64,000 nucleotides of DNA from JAYKJB01 sp035284745 [NCBI: Candidatus Sericytochromatia bacterium] (GCA_035284745.1 JAYKIL010000015.1:3296-67295), one strand, 5' to 3'; shown: positions 16,235 to 25,988, counted from the stretch's first letter. A program made the numbers and translations. The notes: generated by a model from the sequence alone, not told the origin.

Positions 16235-18286
16235 GTGTCCGAACCGGATGATGTTATTGCGAAACTGTTCGATCAAACCAGATTGGTTGGTCGTTTTCGG
16301 CGTCGGAGTGCTGTAGATGTCATTGTGACTTGGGACGATGTCCGTGCCGTAGAGCCATTGGCCCGGGCTGTTGTGGAGCTGCGCGATGATCACGTGCAGA
16401 GGAAAGCACTGGACCGTCTGGGCCAACTGACTGAGCAAACGGCCGTTGATGTCGTATGTGAGGTATGGGCAGACACGCGGCACCCGCTTCTGGACGCTTT
16501 GATACGTGAGAAGGGGTGGTTGGCCGCTTATCAGGAAAATGTCCGGATTCTCGGCTTGTTGGCGCGCGGTGAGGCAGAGTCTTTGATGGGCGTCAATCGT
16601 GACGGCGCGGCGTTTCTGGTCGCCGCTGCCTCGGATCGTGATCCACACCTCGCTGAGGCAGCCGCGCGTGTCTTGACGCAGTTGCAGCGCGCGGATGCGG
16701 TCGATGCCCTGGTAGAGATGGCCTTGGAACACGATGATCTTCGCGCGTTGCAGGCGATTCGGGACGGCGGTTACAGTGTTGCAGATCCTTCAGTGTCCGC
16801 CGTCTTGCTGATTCTGACTCAGCAACTCACGGCTTACGAGGCCCACGACCCCACGGGCGCCCACTTGGCGGATGCGCTTCAATCGGCCCCTCTTCCGAGG
16901 CGCCATCAACTGGCTTTGAAGGCGCGGGAACATCGCTTGGCTCCTTGGGCCTATGCGTTGCGACGACTTCCACCGGGCGAGATTCTGCCTGTCGAATGGG
17001 ACTGTCTTTTAACGGTTTTGTTGTCCCACGGCTCGTATGAGGATATCTGGCGTTGGTCGGTGCGTGCTTCGGTACCGGTCGCCTTGGGGTATGTTCGTGC
17101 CCTTGTTGCGGCTGACTGGTCCCCCGCGCTGAATGCCCCTGATGCGAGGCTGTTTCGGAAACTGGCGGGCCTCCAAGAGCGGTGTGAGGGTGAACCCGAC
17201 GCCTCGGGCGAGCGAATTATCGCCAGCAATATTTTTGAGGGGTCGCCCGGGCACGCGACGTTGCTTGCGGTGAGCTCCAACTGGCACTTTATGGCCGTTG
17301 GGGGTGACCACGAGGCGGTGCGCGTTTTTTCTTTGCCGGACGGCGAGCCGGTCGCCTCGTTGGATGGGTTACCTGGCTGGACCCGGGCCGTGGCTTTCGG
17401 CGGGATGGGGCGATTGTTGGCGATCGCCACCATGAACAACCGCACCCGGGTGCATCGCATTCCGGATGGTGAAATTGTGGCATCACTGGAAACGCCGGAT
17501 GTTTCGGTGATCGCGATGCGCGGTGACGGACGTTTGCTGGCTGCCTCTTGCGGTGCGCGAATCGACTTGTGGGATGTGGAACGGGAGCGGATTGTTCACG
17601 CGATTGGGAATCAGGGACGAACGGTTAAGCGCATCGAAATGGGCCCGCGTGGCCGTGCCCTGGCTGCGTGGGGCAGTGATGGGGTCACCCGGGTATGGTC
17701 TCTGCCAGACGGGGCCCTGCTGACCGCTTTCGACGGGGCGGAGGGGGGGCTGGCCGCTCTGGCTTTCAATGCTGATGAAACCCAGCTCGCCATATCGGAT
17801 CGCGGCGGTATACTGCGCGTTTACTCGTTGCCCAGCTGTGAATTGCTGTGCGAAGTGTCTACGGAGACAAAGGCGATTCGTTCTTTGGCGTTTCGCCCTG
17901 ACGGGGACGTGATTGCGGTTGGAGGGCACGACCATTTCGTTCGCTTGGTGGCACTGCCAGAGGGAGAATTGTTGGGGCAGGTTGATGGCTACGCGGGGGC
18001 ATCCGTGCTCCAATGGAACAGTTTGGGGCAGCTCTTGACCGGGGCCGTGGAAGGAAACCGTACGGCCCGGATTTGGTTTCCGGCCCTCCCTCCGTTGACA
18101 GCCCTCGCCGTTCAGCATGCACGAGCGGATGAAATTGCCTGGGCGCAACGCCGCCACCAGGACCCTCAGTTGCCGCGCCAAGACCGGACGTGGCTCACTG
18201 CTTGGGGCACACTGGTCATGGCCCTGCGCGGGGCCTTGCCTCGGAAAGAAGAACCCGTTCAGAGTGAAACCGGGACATCATTTTGA
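16235..18286 (+). CDS. HEAT-repeat / WD40 beta-propeller protein
   Basis: A 683-residue cytoplasmic protein starting at GTG 16235 behind GGGAG. The first 320 residues are HEAT-like helical repeats (AVEPLARAVVELRDDHVQRKALDRLGQL, AVDVVCEVW, DAVDALVEMALEHDDLRAL). From about 325 to 620 come degenerate WD40 blades, with recurrent hydrophobic-strand/SLPDGE turns: VRVFSLPDGEPVASL, TRVHRIPDGEIVASL, IDLWDVERERIVHAI, TRVWSLPDGALLTAF, LRVYSLPSCELLCEV, VRLVALPEGELLGQV. Both folds are protein-interaction platforms; no catalytic domain is present. It might be a scaffold or a sensor. The stop lies 16 bp from the convergent glycerol kinase stop and I see no clear terminator between them. Confidence 0.8.
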   Translation: MSEPDDVIAKLFDQTRLVGRFRRRSAVDVIVTWDDVRAVEPLARAVVELRDDHVQRKALDRLGQLTEQTAVDVVCEVWADTRHPLLDALIREKGWLAAYQENVRILGLLARGEAESLMGVNRDGAAFLVAAASDRDPHLAEAAARVLTQLQRADAVDALVEMALEHDDLRALQAIRDGGYSVADPSVSAVLLILTQQLTAYEAHDPTGAHLADALQSAPLPRRHQLALKAREHRLAPWAYALRRLPPGEILPVEWDCLLTVLLSHGSYEDIWRWSVRASVPVALGYVRALVAADWSPALNAPDARLFRKLAGLQERCEGEPDASGERIIASNIFEGSPGHATLLAVSSNWHFMAVGGDHEAVRVFSLPDGEPVASLDGLPGWTRAVAFGGMGRLLAIATMNNRTRVHRIPDGEIVASLETPDVSVIAMRGDGRLLAASCGARIDLWDVERERIVHAIGNQGRTVKRIEMGPRGRALAAWGSDGVTRVWSLPDGALLTAFDGAEGGLAALAFNADETQLAISDRGGILRVYSLPSCELLCEVSTETKAIRSLAFRPDGDVIAVGGHDHFVRLVALPEGELLGQVDGYAGASVLQWNSLGQLLTGAVEGNRTARIWFPALPPLTALAVQHARADEIAWAQRRHQDPQLPRQDRTWLTAWGTLVMALRGALPRKEEPVQSETGTSF

Positions 18287-18301
18287 GATCAGCGGCCTCG
18301 T

Positions 18302-19810
18302 TCAGGCCCCGTGGCTCACGTCCCAATTCCGCGACCTTTCAACCGCACGTTGCCAACCGGAGTAGAGCGATGCGCGCTGAGGTGAGGACAGAGATGGCTC
18401 GAAGCGTCTGTCGCCCGATTGAAGGTGACTGAGTGCTTCTTGGCTTTCCCATAAGCCCGTGGTCAATCCTGCCAGGGCAGCAGCGCCCCAGGCGGTGCTC
18501 TCCACTTGGTTCTGGCGTACCACCGAGACCCCCAAAACATCGGCTTGAAATTGCATTAGAAAATTGTTGGCTGTGGCGCCGCCATCCACGCGCAATTCCG
18601 CAAGGGAGACCCCACTGTCTTTCGCCATGGCATCAAGAATATCGCGGGTTTGGTAGGCAATCGCCTCCAGGGTGGCCCGCGTGATGTGAGCGCGGGATGA
18701 CCCCCGCGTCAGGCCCACGATCGTGCCCCGCGCAAAACCGTCCCAGTAGGGCGCCCCCAACCCGACGAATGCAGGCACCAGATAGACCCCACCGGTATCG
18801 GGCACCGAGGAGGCCAACGCCTCACTGTCGGCCGCCTGGGTGATGATACCCAACCCGTCCCGCAACCATTGCACGGCCGCACCTGCCATAAACACACTGC
18901 CCTCCAAGGCGTACAGTGGGGGGGCGCCCTCCCGTTGCCAGGCCAGGGTCGTTAGCAGACGATTGCGACTCGGCACCGCTTTTCCCCCCGTGTTCATGAG
19001 CATAAAACAACCCGTGCCGTAGGTGTTTTTGGCTTGTCCCGCCTCAAAACAGTTTTGTCCAAACAAAGCGGCGTGTTGATCACCCGCGATGGCCGCAATC
19101 GGAATGCCCGCGGGCAGTATTTCAATCTCTGCCGTGTCGCCAAATTTGCAACCGCTCGGGCGAACCGTTGGCAGTAAGGGCGCCGGGATTCCAAAGGTTT
19201 CAAGCAGCTCTTCACTCCAGGCCAAACGGTGTATATCGAACAGCATCGTGCGGGAAGCGTTCGTGACATCCGTGCTGTGAACTCGCCCCGCCGTCAGGTT
19301 CCACAGCAGCCAACTGTCAATGGTTCCGGCCGCGAGTCGGCCTTGCTCGGCCGCTCCCCGGGCATCAGGAATGTGCTCGAGCAGCCACGCTAACTTGCTG
19401 GCAGAAAAATAAGCGTCAACCACAAGGCCCGTTTGTTCCGTGATTGTTTTTGCAACAGGGCTGTTTGCAAGCTGTTGACACTGTTCGGCGGTGCGCCTGC
19501 ATTGCCACACGATGGCGTTGTGAAGAGGTTTGCCCGTTTCTCGATCCCAAAGAACGACCGTTTCTCGTTGGTTCGTGATTCCGATACCCGTCAACTGATG
19601 GCCGTGAAGGTTGGCAGCGCTCAGGGCCTCTCGAATGGCTCGCAAGGTGCGGGTCCAAATTTCGACGGCATCGTGCTCGACCCACCCGGGTTGGGGGTAG
19701 TGTTGGGTAATTTCTTGGTATCCCTTGCCAATGGGGCGCCCTTTGACGTCAAAAATGATAGCTGTACTGCCCGTTGTGCCTTGATCAATGGCGAGAATGT
19801 AGCCTGCCAC
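18302..19810 (-). CDS. glpK: glycerol kinase
   Basis: The GTG at 19810 is chosen because GAAGGAGA lies just upstream and the protein then starts at the conserved GYILAIDQGTTGSTA. The result is 502 residues, the usual GlpK length (495-505). It belongs to the FGGY family: the N-terminal ATP/phosphate loop DQGTTGST, QHYPQPGWVEHDAVEIW, GITNQRETVVLWDRETGKP, the HSTDVTNASRTMLFDI glycerol-site segment, AGDQHAALFGQ, KNTYGTGCFMLMNTG and DGGATANNFLMQFQADVLG are all present. It phosphorylates glycerol to glycerol-3-phosphate with ATP in the cytoplasm. The facilitator GlpF and dehydrogenase GlpD are not adjacent, so the gene is not in a standard glp operon. Confidence 0.97.
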   Translation of the reverse strand: MAGYILAIDQGTTGSTAIIFDVKGRPIGKGYQEITQHYPQPGWVEHDAVEIWTRTLRAIREALSAANLHGHQLTGIGITNQRETVVLWDRETGKPLHNAIVWQCRRTAEQCQQLANSPVAKTITEQTGLVVDAYFSASKLAWLLEHIPDARGAAEQGRLAAGTIDSWLLWNLTAGRVHSTDVTNASRTMLFDIHRLAWSEELLETFGIPAPLLPTVRPSGCKFGDTAEIEILPAGIPIAAIAGDQHAALFGQNCFEAGQAKNTYGTGCFMLMNTGGKAVPSRNRLLTTLAWQREGAPPLYALEGSVFMAGAAVQWLRDGLGIITQAADSEALASSVPDTGGVYLVPAFVGLGAPYWDGFARGTIVGLTRGSSRAHITRATLEAIAYQTRDILDAMAKDSGVSLAELRVDGGATANNFLMQFQADVLGVSVVRQNQVESTAWGAAALAGLTTGLWESQEALSHLQSGDRRFEPSLSSPQRASLYSGWQRAVERSRNWDVSHGA

Positions 19811-19830
19811 AAAGGTCTCCTTCGCGGTGA

Positions 19831-20349
19831 TTAATGTTTTTTGGGGTGGGGCGTGAGCGGTTCCGGGGTGATAACGTCGAGCCACCCTTTAGGGGCCTCT
19901 AGCTCGATGGCTACGGCGCCATTGGGTTCGAGTGCGTAGAGCTGTCCACTCAAGGTGATCGGGTCACCTCGTTTCAGTCTGATGGCGCGGTTCTGTTGTA
20001 CCCAATAAGCGAGCGAGAGGGATTCCGCGGGCCGGAATCCAGGTATCTGCTTCAGTGTCACGATGACGCGGCAGGCGTCAGGGTCTAATTGGCCTTTTTG
20101 CGGCGGAAAGACCTGCTGAACCTCGCCTCGGCAAGACAAAAGCTCTCGCTGCAGCGTTGTGGCGTCTTGTTCAACGGCGACCTGCATTTGGAGGTGGGTC
20201 AGGTGGTTGGCCATGCGTCTGTAGCGTTCCGTGAGTTCAGCGTCTCTGAAGATGATGACCTGACCCAAGGCCAGGGCAGGCGGAGCCACGGCAGCTGTCA
20301 AAGCGACGCAGACTGCGCATACAAACAATCTGAGAGATATGAAGGACAT
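19831..20349 (-). CDS. hypothetical exported protein
   Basis: A 172-residue protein with a signal peptide (FVCAVCVALTAAVAPPALA, cleavage likely after ALALG). The mature part has a short coiled-coil stretch (AELTERYRRMANHLTHLQMQVAVEQDATTLQREL) then a beta-rich segment (CRVIVTLKQIPG, LSLAYWVQQNRAIRLKRGDPITLSGQLYAL, AVAIELEAP). The LKRGDPITLSGQLY line resembles an OB-fold or barrel-like strand pair but I cannot assign a family. It sits 20 bp upstream of glpK on the same strand and probably shares its transcript. Function unknown. Confidence 0.6.
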   Translation of the reverse strand: MSFISLRLFVCAVCVALTAAVAPPALALGQVIIFRDAELTERYRRMANHLTHLQMQVAVEQDATTLQRELLSCRGEVQQVFPPQKGQLDPDACRVIVTLKQIPGFRPAESLSLAYWVQQNRAIRLKRGDPITLSGQLYALEPNGAVAIELEAPKGWLDVITPEPLTPHPKKH

Positions 20350-20445
20350 CCGCAGGCATTAACCTCAACAGTCGTCCGAGCGACAGGGCTTACTCGTTTG
20401 TACCCACTTGTGCTTGCGGGACACGCACGCCAATCCGGCTTGGTA

Positions 20446-21630
20446 TCAGTTTGGAGGTACGCTGGTCACGGCCTGTCGGAAGGCGGCCACTGTGGGGGTC
20501 GGATGTCGGGTGTAATCACCCGACGCACACTCGACACGATAGAGTCCAAAACGGTTGTCGAAGCTTCCCCACTCATAGTTGTCGGTGAGCGTCCACCAAC
20601 AATAACCCAGAATCGGAATTCCAGATTGGATCGCTTGTTTCACCTCGGCGACGTGCGCTGCCAGGTAGCGATCGCCTGTCCATCCGTCGGGACGAGGTTC
20701 GTGATTGTTCGTGGCGAGGCCATTTTCGCCGATCAGAATCGGGAGATTGTAACGTGCATAGGTGTTGTGGATGATCTGCGCAAACCCCTGTGGTCTGGCA
20801 GGAAAGCGCGCGAAGCGCAAGGGAAAATGCAGCAGTTCGAGGGGCGGTATATCCCCGTAGTAATGCAGACCCACATAATCGAGGTGTTTGATGAGTGCCC
20901 CCTCCTCGTCGCCCTCGACTTTGGTGCGCAACACATCGAGAAGATGTCCGGGTTGGTAGCGCAGCCCCACTCCTAGGCGCAGAATGCCAGAAAATTCGCT
21001 GATAGAAACCATCGCATTGGGCACCACCTCGTGGATGGCTTCATAAGCGCGTTCGTGAGCTTCCACAAGGCTTCGTGCCGCCCGCGCCATCGCGAGCGGG
21101 TTTCTTTGAAAGGGGGGCATTCGCGCCGAAAGGAAACCGCCGACCAGTAAATTTGTGGGTTCATTAAAGGTGAGCCAATAGCGAACGGCGTGTCCGAACT
21201 CACGCGCAATCAGTCGGGTGTAACGTTCAAAAAGCGCGGCACTTGCCCGGCTTTCCCACCCCGCGCCATCGATTTCGTGCAACCACTGGGGTGTCGTAAA
21301 ATGATGCAGTGTGAGGATGACGGCCAGACCACGGTCGCGGGCACCCTCGAGAACTTCGTGCAAAAATGCGATCTCACGGGGGTCGAAACGCCCGGGCTCG
21401 GGTTCAATGCGTGCCCATTCGACGCTTAAACGGACGGCATTGGCACACAGCTCATCTCGCAAGCGGTCAAAGTCATCACGCCAATAGCGTCGAAAGTCCG
21501 CTCCCAAGCCCGAAGCAGCCGGAAAACGTCCGCGTTTCTCCGCCCACGTCCAATCTGACGCCGGAGCCCCCCCATCGTTCTGATGGCTTGAAATGGCGAC
21601 GCCCCACAAGGGATTGCTTGCTGACAGCAT
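20446..21630 (-). CDS. glycoside hydrolase family 1 (beta-glucosidase-like)
   Basis: A 394-residue cytoplasmic enzyme (no signal peptide). GH1 landmarks are clear: the N-terminal WGVAISSHQNDG, ANAVRLSVEWARIEP, LTLHHFTTPQWL, the acid/base Glu157 in YWLTFNEPTNL, YVGLHYYGD, and the nucleophile Glu302 in LPILIGENGLAT, followed by GYCWWTLTDNYEWGSFDNRFGLY. It is shorter than most GH1 enzymes (about 440-470), mainly from short loops, so the aglycone site may be open. It would hydrolyse beta-linked glucosides, galactosides or similar; the exact sugar cannot be read. It is divergent from the GHL10 gene downstream, and both act on carbohydrate. Confidence 0.93.
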   Translation of the reverse strand: MLSASNPLWGVAISSHQNDGGAPASDWTWAEKRGRFPAASGLGADFRRYWRDDFDRLRDELCANAVRLSVEWARIEPEPGRFDPREIAFLHEVLEGARDRGLAVILTLHHFTTPQWLHEIDGAGWESRASAALFERYTRLIAREFGHAVRYWLTFNEPTNLLVGGFLSARMPPFQRNPLAMARAARSLVEAHERAYEAIHEVVPNAMVSISEFSGILRLGVGLRYQPGHLLDVLRTKVEGDEEGALIKHLDYVGLHYYGDIPPLELLHFPLRFARFPARPQGFAQIIHNTYARYNLPILIGENGLATNNHEPRPDGWTGDRYLAAHVAEVKQAIQSGIPILGYCWWTLTDNYEWGSFDNRFGLYRVECASGDYTRHPTPTVAAFRQAVTSVPPN

Positions 21631-21843
21631 GGGGGTATCGTATCAGATGCTTTGCCTCTCTGTTTGTTCGGGAAGTGGATACCTGGCGCCTCGGGGAGAG
21701 TTGGTGGCCGCACGGCAGATTTCGCTTGCGAATTTGCGCCATCCGAGTTCTCATGGTGGCGTTGAATGTGCTTTCGCGGCCTGCGAGGGCATTCGTTGGG
21801 CCGCTGAGGGGCCGTGGCGTCAGCGAAGGGGAAAAAGCGAGTC

Positions 21844-23481
21844 ATGTCAAAAATTCTGATGACACGTGCATTCGCCGGTGCACTGCTTGCTGCCGTCGCG
21901 TTGACCGGTAGCGTGCAGGCGCAAATTCAGTCAGAGCCCCCCATTGAGACGGGCCAGGAACCCCCTGAGGTGATGCGGGAGTTTCGGGGAATGTGGGTGG
22001 CGTCTGTCACCAACATTGATTGGCCGAGCAAGCCGGGGTTGTCTGCCGATGCCCAGAAGGCTGAATTGCAGACGCTGTTGGATCAGGCGGTGCGATTGAA
22101 GCTCAATGCCGTGATTCTGCAGGTGCGTCCGGCCTGTGATGCTTTGTACGACTCATCACTTGAGCCTTGGAGCGATTACCTGACAGGGCGTCAAGGCGTC
22201 CCCCCTGAGCCTTTTTATGACCCTTTGGCCTACGCGGTGGAGCAAGCCCACTCGCGCGGCTTGGAATTGCACGCTTGGTTTAACCCTTATCGCGCACGAT
22301 TGTTGGACGGGACGCCTTCGAAGGCGGCCGGCAACCACGTGAGTGTCAAACATCCGGAATGGGTCCGTAAATACGGGCGATTTTTATGGTTAGACCCGGG
22401 TGAGGATGCTGTTCAGGATCACTCCCTCGCTGTGATGATGGACGTGGTCAAGCGGTATGACGTTGATGCGGTCCATCTTGACGATTATTTTTATCCTTAT
22501 CGCGAACCTGTGATCGGTTTGGATGGAAAACCTGCGCGAGATGCAACGGGCCGGGCTCTGCACGTGCCGTTTCCTGATGAAAAAACATTTGCCGTTTATC
22601 AAGCCGGGGGGGGGACACTGTCGCGAGACGATTGGCGGCGCGACAACGTGAATCGCTTCATCAAGCGCCTGTATCGTTCCATAAAACTTGAAAAACCTCA
22701 TGTGAAGCTTGGGATCAGTCCTTTTGGAATTTGGAAGCCTGGGCATCCATTGCAGGTCAAGGGGATGAACCAGTATGAGTTTATTTATGCTGATGCTCGT
22801 TTGTGGCTGATGAGAGGCTGGTTGGACTATTTTGCGCCCCAGCTTTACTGGTCGATCGAAAACCCTGATCAGTCGTTTCCGATCCTTCTGAAATGGTGGG
22901 TCGAGCAAAATGAGCAGAAGCGCCATGTCTGGCCCGGCCTGTTTACCAGCCGGGTTCGTGAAACAGGGGATCGGGGTTTCAATGCGCGCCAGATTGCCTT
23001 TCAAATTTTGTGGGCACGTTTGCAAAAAGGGGCCTCGGGCCACATTCATTTTAGTGCACGTGCATTGGGTGACCCATCGGGTGCGATGAATCAATTGCTG
23101 CAAAAAGAGGTTTACACCTCTTCTGCATTGATTCCCGCGTCCCCGTGGTTGGCGGGAAAACCCCCGTCAATGCCACGTTTGACGATGTCTAAAAATCTCT
23201 TGCGACAGGAGTTAAATGTGACCTTGCAGGCTCGCGAAGGAACCGAGCCTCGGCTTTGGACGGTTTACGCCCGCCGCGGAGGCCGGTGGTCGACCGAGGT
23301 GGTGCCGATCAACCGAACGGCATTCAGTTACTCACTGGAAGGGCCGCAGGCCATTGAGGCACTTCAGGTGGCGGGGGTCGATCGCCTGGGACAGGAGGGC
23401 CCGCGGGCGCGAATTGTCATGGCGAGGGATCGGGAAAAGCTTGCCGATGGCATTTCTAAGCCTCAAATGTCACCGCGTTGA
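21844..23481 (+). CDS. exported GHL10 family glycosyl hydrolase-like protein
   Basis: ATG 21844 gives a signal peptide (MTRAFAGALLAAVALTGSVQAQ) and 545 residues. The core is the GHL10 (former DUF187) TIM barrel, as in B. subtilis YngK: REFRGMWVASVTNIDWPSKPGLS, LNAVILQVRPACDALY, EPFYDPLAYAVEQAHSRGLELHAWFNPYRA, VDAVHLDDYFYPY, VKLGISPFGIWKPG, DYFAPQLYWSIE. The Asp pair in HLDDYFYPY and the Glu in WSIE are likely catalytic. A Fn3-like C-terminal domain (about 440-520) follows. Such enzymes act on cell-surface or peptidoglycan-related glycans. A nine-G run (22606-22614) lies in the coding sequence. The end overlaps the convergent PRC-barrel gene by 19 bp. Confidence 0.9.
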   Translation: MSKILMTRAFAGALLAAVALTGSVQAQIQSEPPIETGQEPPEVMREFRGMWVASVTNIDWPSKPGLSADAQKAELQTLLDQAVRLKLNAVILQVRPACDALYDSSLEPWSDYLTGRQGVPPEPFYDPLAYAVEQAHSRGLELHAWFNPYRARLLDGTPSKAAGNHVSVKHPEWVRKYGRFLWLDPGEDAVQDHSLAVMMDVVKRYDVDAVHLDDYFYPYREPVIGLDGKPARDATGRALHVPFPDEKTFAVYQAGGGTLSRDDWRRDNVNRFIKRLYRSIKLEKPHVKLGISPFGIWKPGHPLQVKGMNQYEFIYADARLWLMRGWLDYFAPQLYWSIENPDQSFPILLKWWVEQNEQKRHVWPGLFTSRVRETGDRGFNARQIAFQILWARLQKGASGHIHFSARALGDPSGAMNQLLQKEVYTSSALIPASPWLAGKPPSMPRLTMSKNLLRQELNVTLQAREGTEPRLWTVYARRGGRWSTEVVPINRTAFSYSLEGPQAIEALQVAGVDRLGQEGPRARIVMARDREKLADGISKPQMSPR

Positions 23482-23873
23482 GGTTTTTCCGCGGCCCGAA
23501 TATCTTCAAGTTCCACTTCTCCCCAATCATCCATCGTGGCGAGTTGAGGGAACAGCGTCTCGCGCACGCGATGCCGGTCGACCGGATGCCAACCGGCGAT
23601 GGTAGGCGCCCGTTTCAGGGTTTCACGGCTTTGTGAGAGATAGACCCGTTGGGCATTACAGTCCAACTGGAGTTGGCTGTGTGGCAATAAGTGGTCTTCA
23701 CCATCGAGATGTAAAATGGCGTCTTTGACACAGCCCGTGTGCATTTCCACAATCAGGTCTTCGATAAAGCCAGCGTGAACTCCGTGGCAGTCATAAACAC
23801 GCCATCCCCGGCAATCGACAGTCTCCGCTGGCAAGCGATAACTTCGCAGATCGGCCAAACGCTGATAATGCAA
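23463..23873 (-). CDS. PRC-barrel domain protein
   Basis: A 136-residue protein. The N-terminal 80 residues have the PRC-barrel strand pattern: WRVYDCHGVHAGFIEDLIVEMHTGCVKDAILHLDGEDHLLPHSQLQLD, that is, a small beta barrel with the G-x2-hD/E motif also seen in RimM and photosynthetic reaction centre H subunits. The C-terminus is acidic. The stand-alone domain is common in cyanobacteria and other bacteria with unknown function, sometimes stress-related. It overlaps the 3' end of the GHL10 gene on the other strand, so the two are convergent. Confidence 0.75.
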   Translation of the reverse strand: MHYQRLADLRSYRLPAETVDCRGWRVYDCHGVHAGFIEDLIVEMHTGCVKDAILHLDGEDHLLPHSQLQLDCNAQRVYLSQSRETLKRAPTIAGWHPVDRHRVRETLFPQLATMDDWGEVELEDIRAAEKPQRGDI

Positions 23874-24039
23874 TCGCTGTTCCCCCTCTCATTTTTCGAA
23901 CTTAGCACCCCGTCGCCGCGCGGCCAACAGGCGAACAGAGGTCTGTTTTGGCAGGTTCGCTCCTTCATTGTGACCGTGCTAGACTGAGTTTCTGAAAAGC
24001 GTTTCTCTTGGAGAGAGTGACTCTTGGAACTGGGAATTG

Positions 24040-25098
24040 ATGTTTTCACCGGAAATTGAATCAGCTGCCCTGGCGCAGATTGTAAGAAGGTATCCCGCAC
24101 TGGGGGGCTATGGCGGGATTGTCCGCAATGGGTTAAGTCCGAACACCGCTGCGTGTGTTTTTGAGACGGAGGCGGGCCGCTTTTTTGCGAAGCGCTACGA
24201 CCCAGACCGGGTGGAGGCACACAGTCTGTTATGGGAGCACAGCATTAGTTTGCAACTCCGCGCAGCGGATTACCCCACTCCGGTGATTCACGCGAACAAT
24301 CGGGGTGACACCCTGACTTGGCTTGCTGAGAATCCCTACGCCATCTATTCACTGGCGGTGGGGGAAGATCGTTATGGCGAGTATCCTGTCTTTTCACCGT
24401 TCCTCGACCGTGAGGATGCCCGTGCTGCGGGCAGGTGGTTGGCCCGATTTCATCGCGTCATGGCGGAGGGCCCTTTGCCGCTCGCCCGTCCGTTCAAAGG
24501 TTTAACGGCTCAGTATCAGGTGTTGTTGGCCCCTCGCTATGAAGAGGCCTTGGCAGCGTTGTTGTCTCAGGTGCCCATTCTGGAGGCCTACGTCGGGGCG
24601 CGTCCCGAGTGGCCTCCATTGGTTGCTGGGTTGGCGCAGGATGCCGCCCATATCCAACGACTCGCATCAGATTTGCCTGTGGGGGTGATCCACGGGGATT
24701 GGCTGAAACGCAATATGTTTTGGCGGGGGCACGACGTGTCAGATGTTTTGGATTTTGGCATGTGGAACGTCGCTCCCTGGATTTTTGACGTTGCTTTAGC
24801 CTTATTGCCGGTGGGTTTTAACTGGCCTGAATTGCTGCTGGGACGGGTATCGCCGAATCATCCAGATTTGATTGCCTTTCTCTCCGGGTATCAATCGGAA
24901 CGGCATTTTGAGGACAGTGAATGGGAGGCACTGCCGTGGATGATGCAAACGGCGCGTCTGGAGTTTTACCTGAGTGCGATCGCGGTGGCCTTGCAGAAGG
25001 GCGATCAAGCGGAAGCCGCTCAGTTTTGGGATCTGCTGGTGGCAACGAGGCACTACTTTGTCTCGAATCCCGCGTGGCGTGAGGTTTTGCTCTCTTAA
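24040..25098 (+). CDS. APH/homoserine-kinase-like phosphotransferase
   Basis: A 352-residue protein of the aminoglycoside-phosphotransferase/choline-kinase fold. The Brenner motif GVIHGDWLKRNMFWRG (about 225-240) carries the catalytic Asp and Asn, and VLDFGMWNVAPWIFDVALALL carries the Mg-binding DFG-like Asp. The N-lobe has FFAKRYDPDRVEAHSLLWEHSISLQL, with the nucleotide-binding Lys. APH-family enzymes of this type phosphorylate homoserine, choline, fructosamine or other small molecules; substrate cannot be deduced. A TTG at 24037 is an alternative start and changes one residue. It stands alone, with a 126-bp gap to the next gene. Confidence 0.85.
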   Translation: MFSPEIESAALAQIVRRYPALGGYGGIVRNGLSPNTAACVFETEAGRFFAKRYDPDRVEAHSLLWEHSISLQLRAADYPTPVIHANNRGDTLTWLAENPYAIYSLAVGEDRYGEYPVFSPFLDREDARAAGRWLARFHRVMAEGPLPLARPFKGLTAQYQVLLAPRYEEALAALLSQVPILEAYVGARPEWPPLVAGLAQDAAHIQRLASDLPVGVIHGDWLKRNMFWRGHDVSDVLDFGMWNVAPWIFDVALALLPVGFNWPELLLGRVSPNHPDLIAFLSGYQSERHFEDSEWEALPWMMQTARLEFYLSAIAVALQKGDQAEAAQFWDLLVATRHYFVSNPAWREVLLS

Positions 25099-25223
25099 CT
25101 CGCGCACCATTAAATATGGTTTAATTCTGCCTCTGGACACGTCAGTTGATCGCTCACTCTGACCATAACCCTTAAGGCCGCGAGGCGCGGATGGTTGGAT
25201 GTGAGACAGGAAATTGACCGCCG

Positions 25224-25988
25224 ATGGGTCTTAATTTTCTTTCTAAGCTGAATATTGGACGGGCAGCGCGTCAGGCGTTAACGTCTCCACCCGCTGCGCC
25301 TTTGGCGAAAAAAGCGGTGTCAGCGGCAGCGCCTTTGCAACAAGATGTTTTCGTCAAGGCATCTCGCGCCGGGACGGGGATGTTGCCGAAGCCCTTGATG
25401 CCAGCGACCACCAAACCGACACTGGCCACCTTGGGTGATCAAAATCTGGGATTTGCGGAACTGGTTGCAAAGAACCCGTCGCTGATCTGGAGCACCCAGA
25501 TGACGCCACGGACCGAGCAAGCCATTCGTTCTTTTGCGCAAGGGACCTTGGGGCAATCGGTAAAGGGGATGGATCTTCGCCACCGGACCGCCGAGCAGGT
25601 TCGCCACGAGTTGACGCGCCGAGGTTTCTCTCGTGAAATGGGCGTCATCAAAGATGTGCGGACAGGGCGGCCCGTGATTAATCCTCAGACGGGTCGACCG
25701 ATTCCGATGGAGGTCTGGACCCATCGTGATGGTGGTATGGTGCGTATCAAGCCTGAGGGGGACCCGCTCAGCCGTCACCGCCCAGCCCCGCATTTGAGCG
25801 TTTCTGTTTTGTATCCCCCTGGCGCGAGCGGCCACGACTTTAACAATGAGGCTTTCAAAGTAGACTTTGCCGGGAATCCATTACCGAAATGGGCGTCAGA
25901 CGCGCGGAACCCTTTCCCCGCAGCGACGCCGGCTGGCAAGCGTTTCTTGGATGACCTTGCGGCGCGTACGCACATCAATCTTCGTTAA
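25224..25988 (+). CDS. hypothetical protein, possible polymorphic-toxin-like
   Basis: A 254-residue protein without signal peptide or membrane segment. The first 60 residues are Ala/Pro/Lys-rich and low in complexity (SPPAAPLAKKAVSAAAP); the middle (about 80-130) is helical. The C-terminal 110 residues look like a small compact domain: RTGRPVINPQTGRPIPMEVWTHRDGG, RIKPEGDPL, HLSVSVLYPPGASGHDFNNEAFKVD, PLPKWASD. The HRDGGMVRIKPEGDP and LSVSVLY-type lines recall C-terminal toxin domains of polymorphic systems, but I cannot name a family. The next gene starts 16 bp after its stop and could be its immunity partner. Both ideas are inference. Confidence 0.55.
   Translation: MGLNFLSKLNIGRAARQALTSPPAAPLAKKAVSAAAPLQQDVFVKASRAGTGMLPKPLMPATTKPTLATLGDQNLGFAELVAKNPSLIWSTQMTPRTEQAIRSFAQGTLGQSVKGMDLRHRTAEQVRHELTRRGFSREMGVIKDVRTGRPVINPQTGRPIPMEVWTHRDGGMVRIKPEGDPLSRHRPAPHLSVSVLYPPGASGHDFNNEAFKVDFAGNPLPKWASDARNPFPAATPAGKRFLDDLAARTHINLR

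Noticed and set aside
20089-20976. A 295-codon plus-strand open frame over the end of the GH1 gene and the neighbouring exported-protein gene
   Set aside because: It is antisense to a clear GH1 enzyme with intact catalytic residues and to a signal-peptide gene; its own translation shows no domain and has the composition of a shadow frame.
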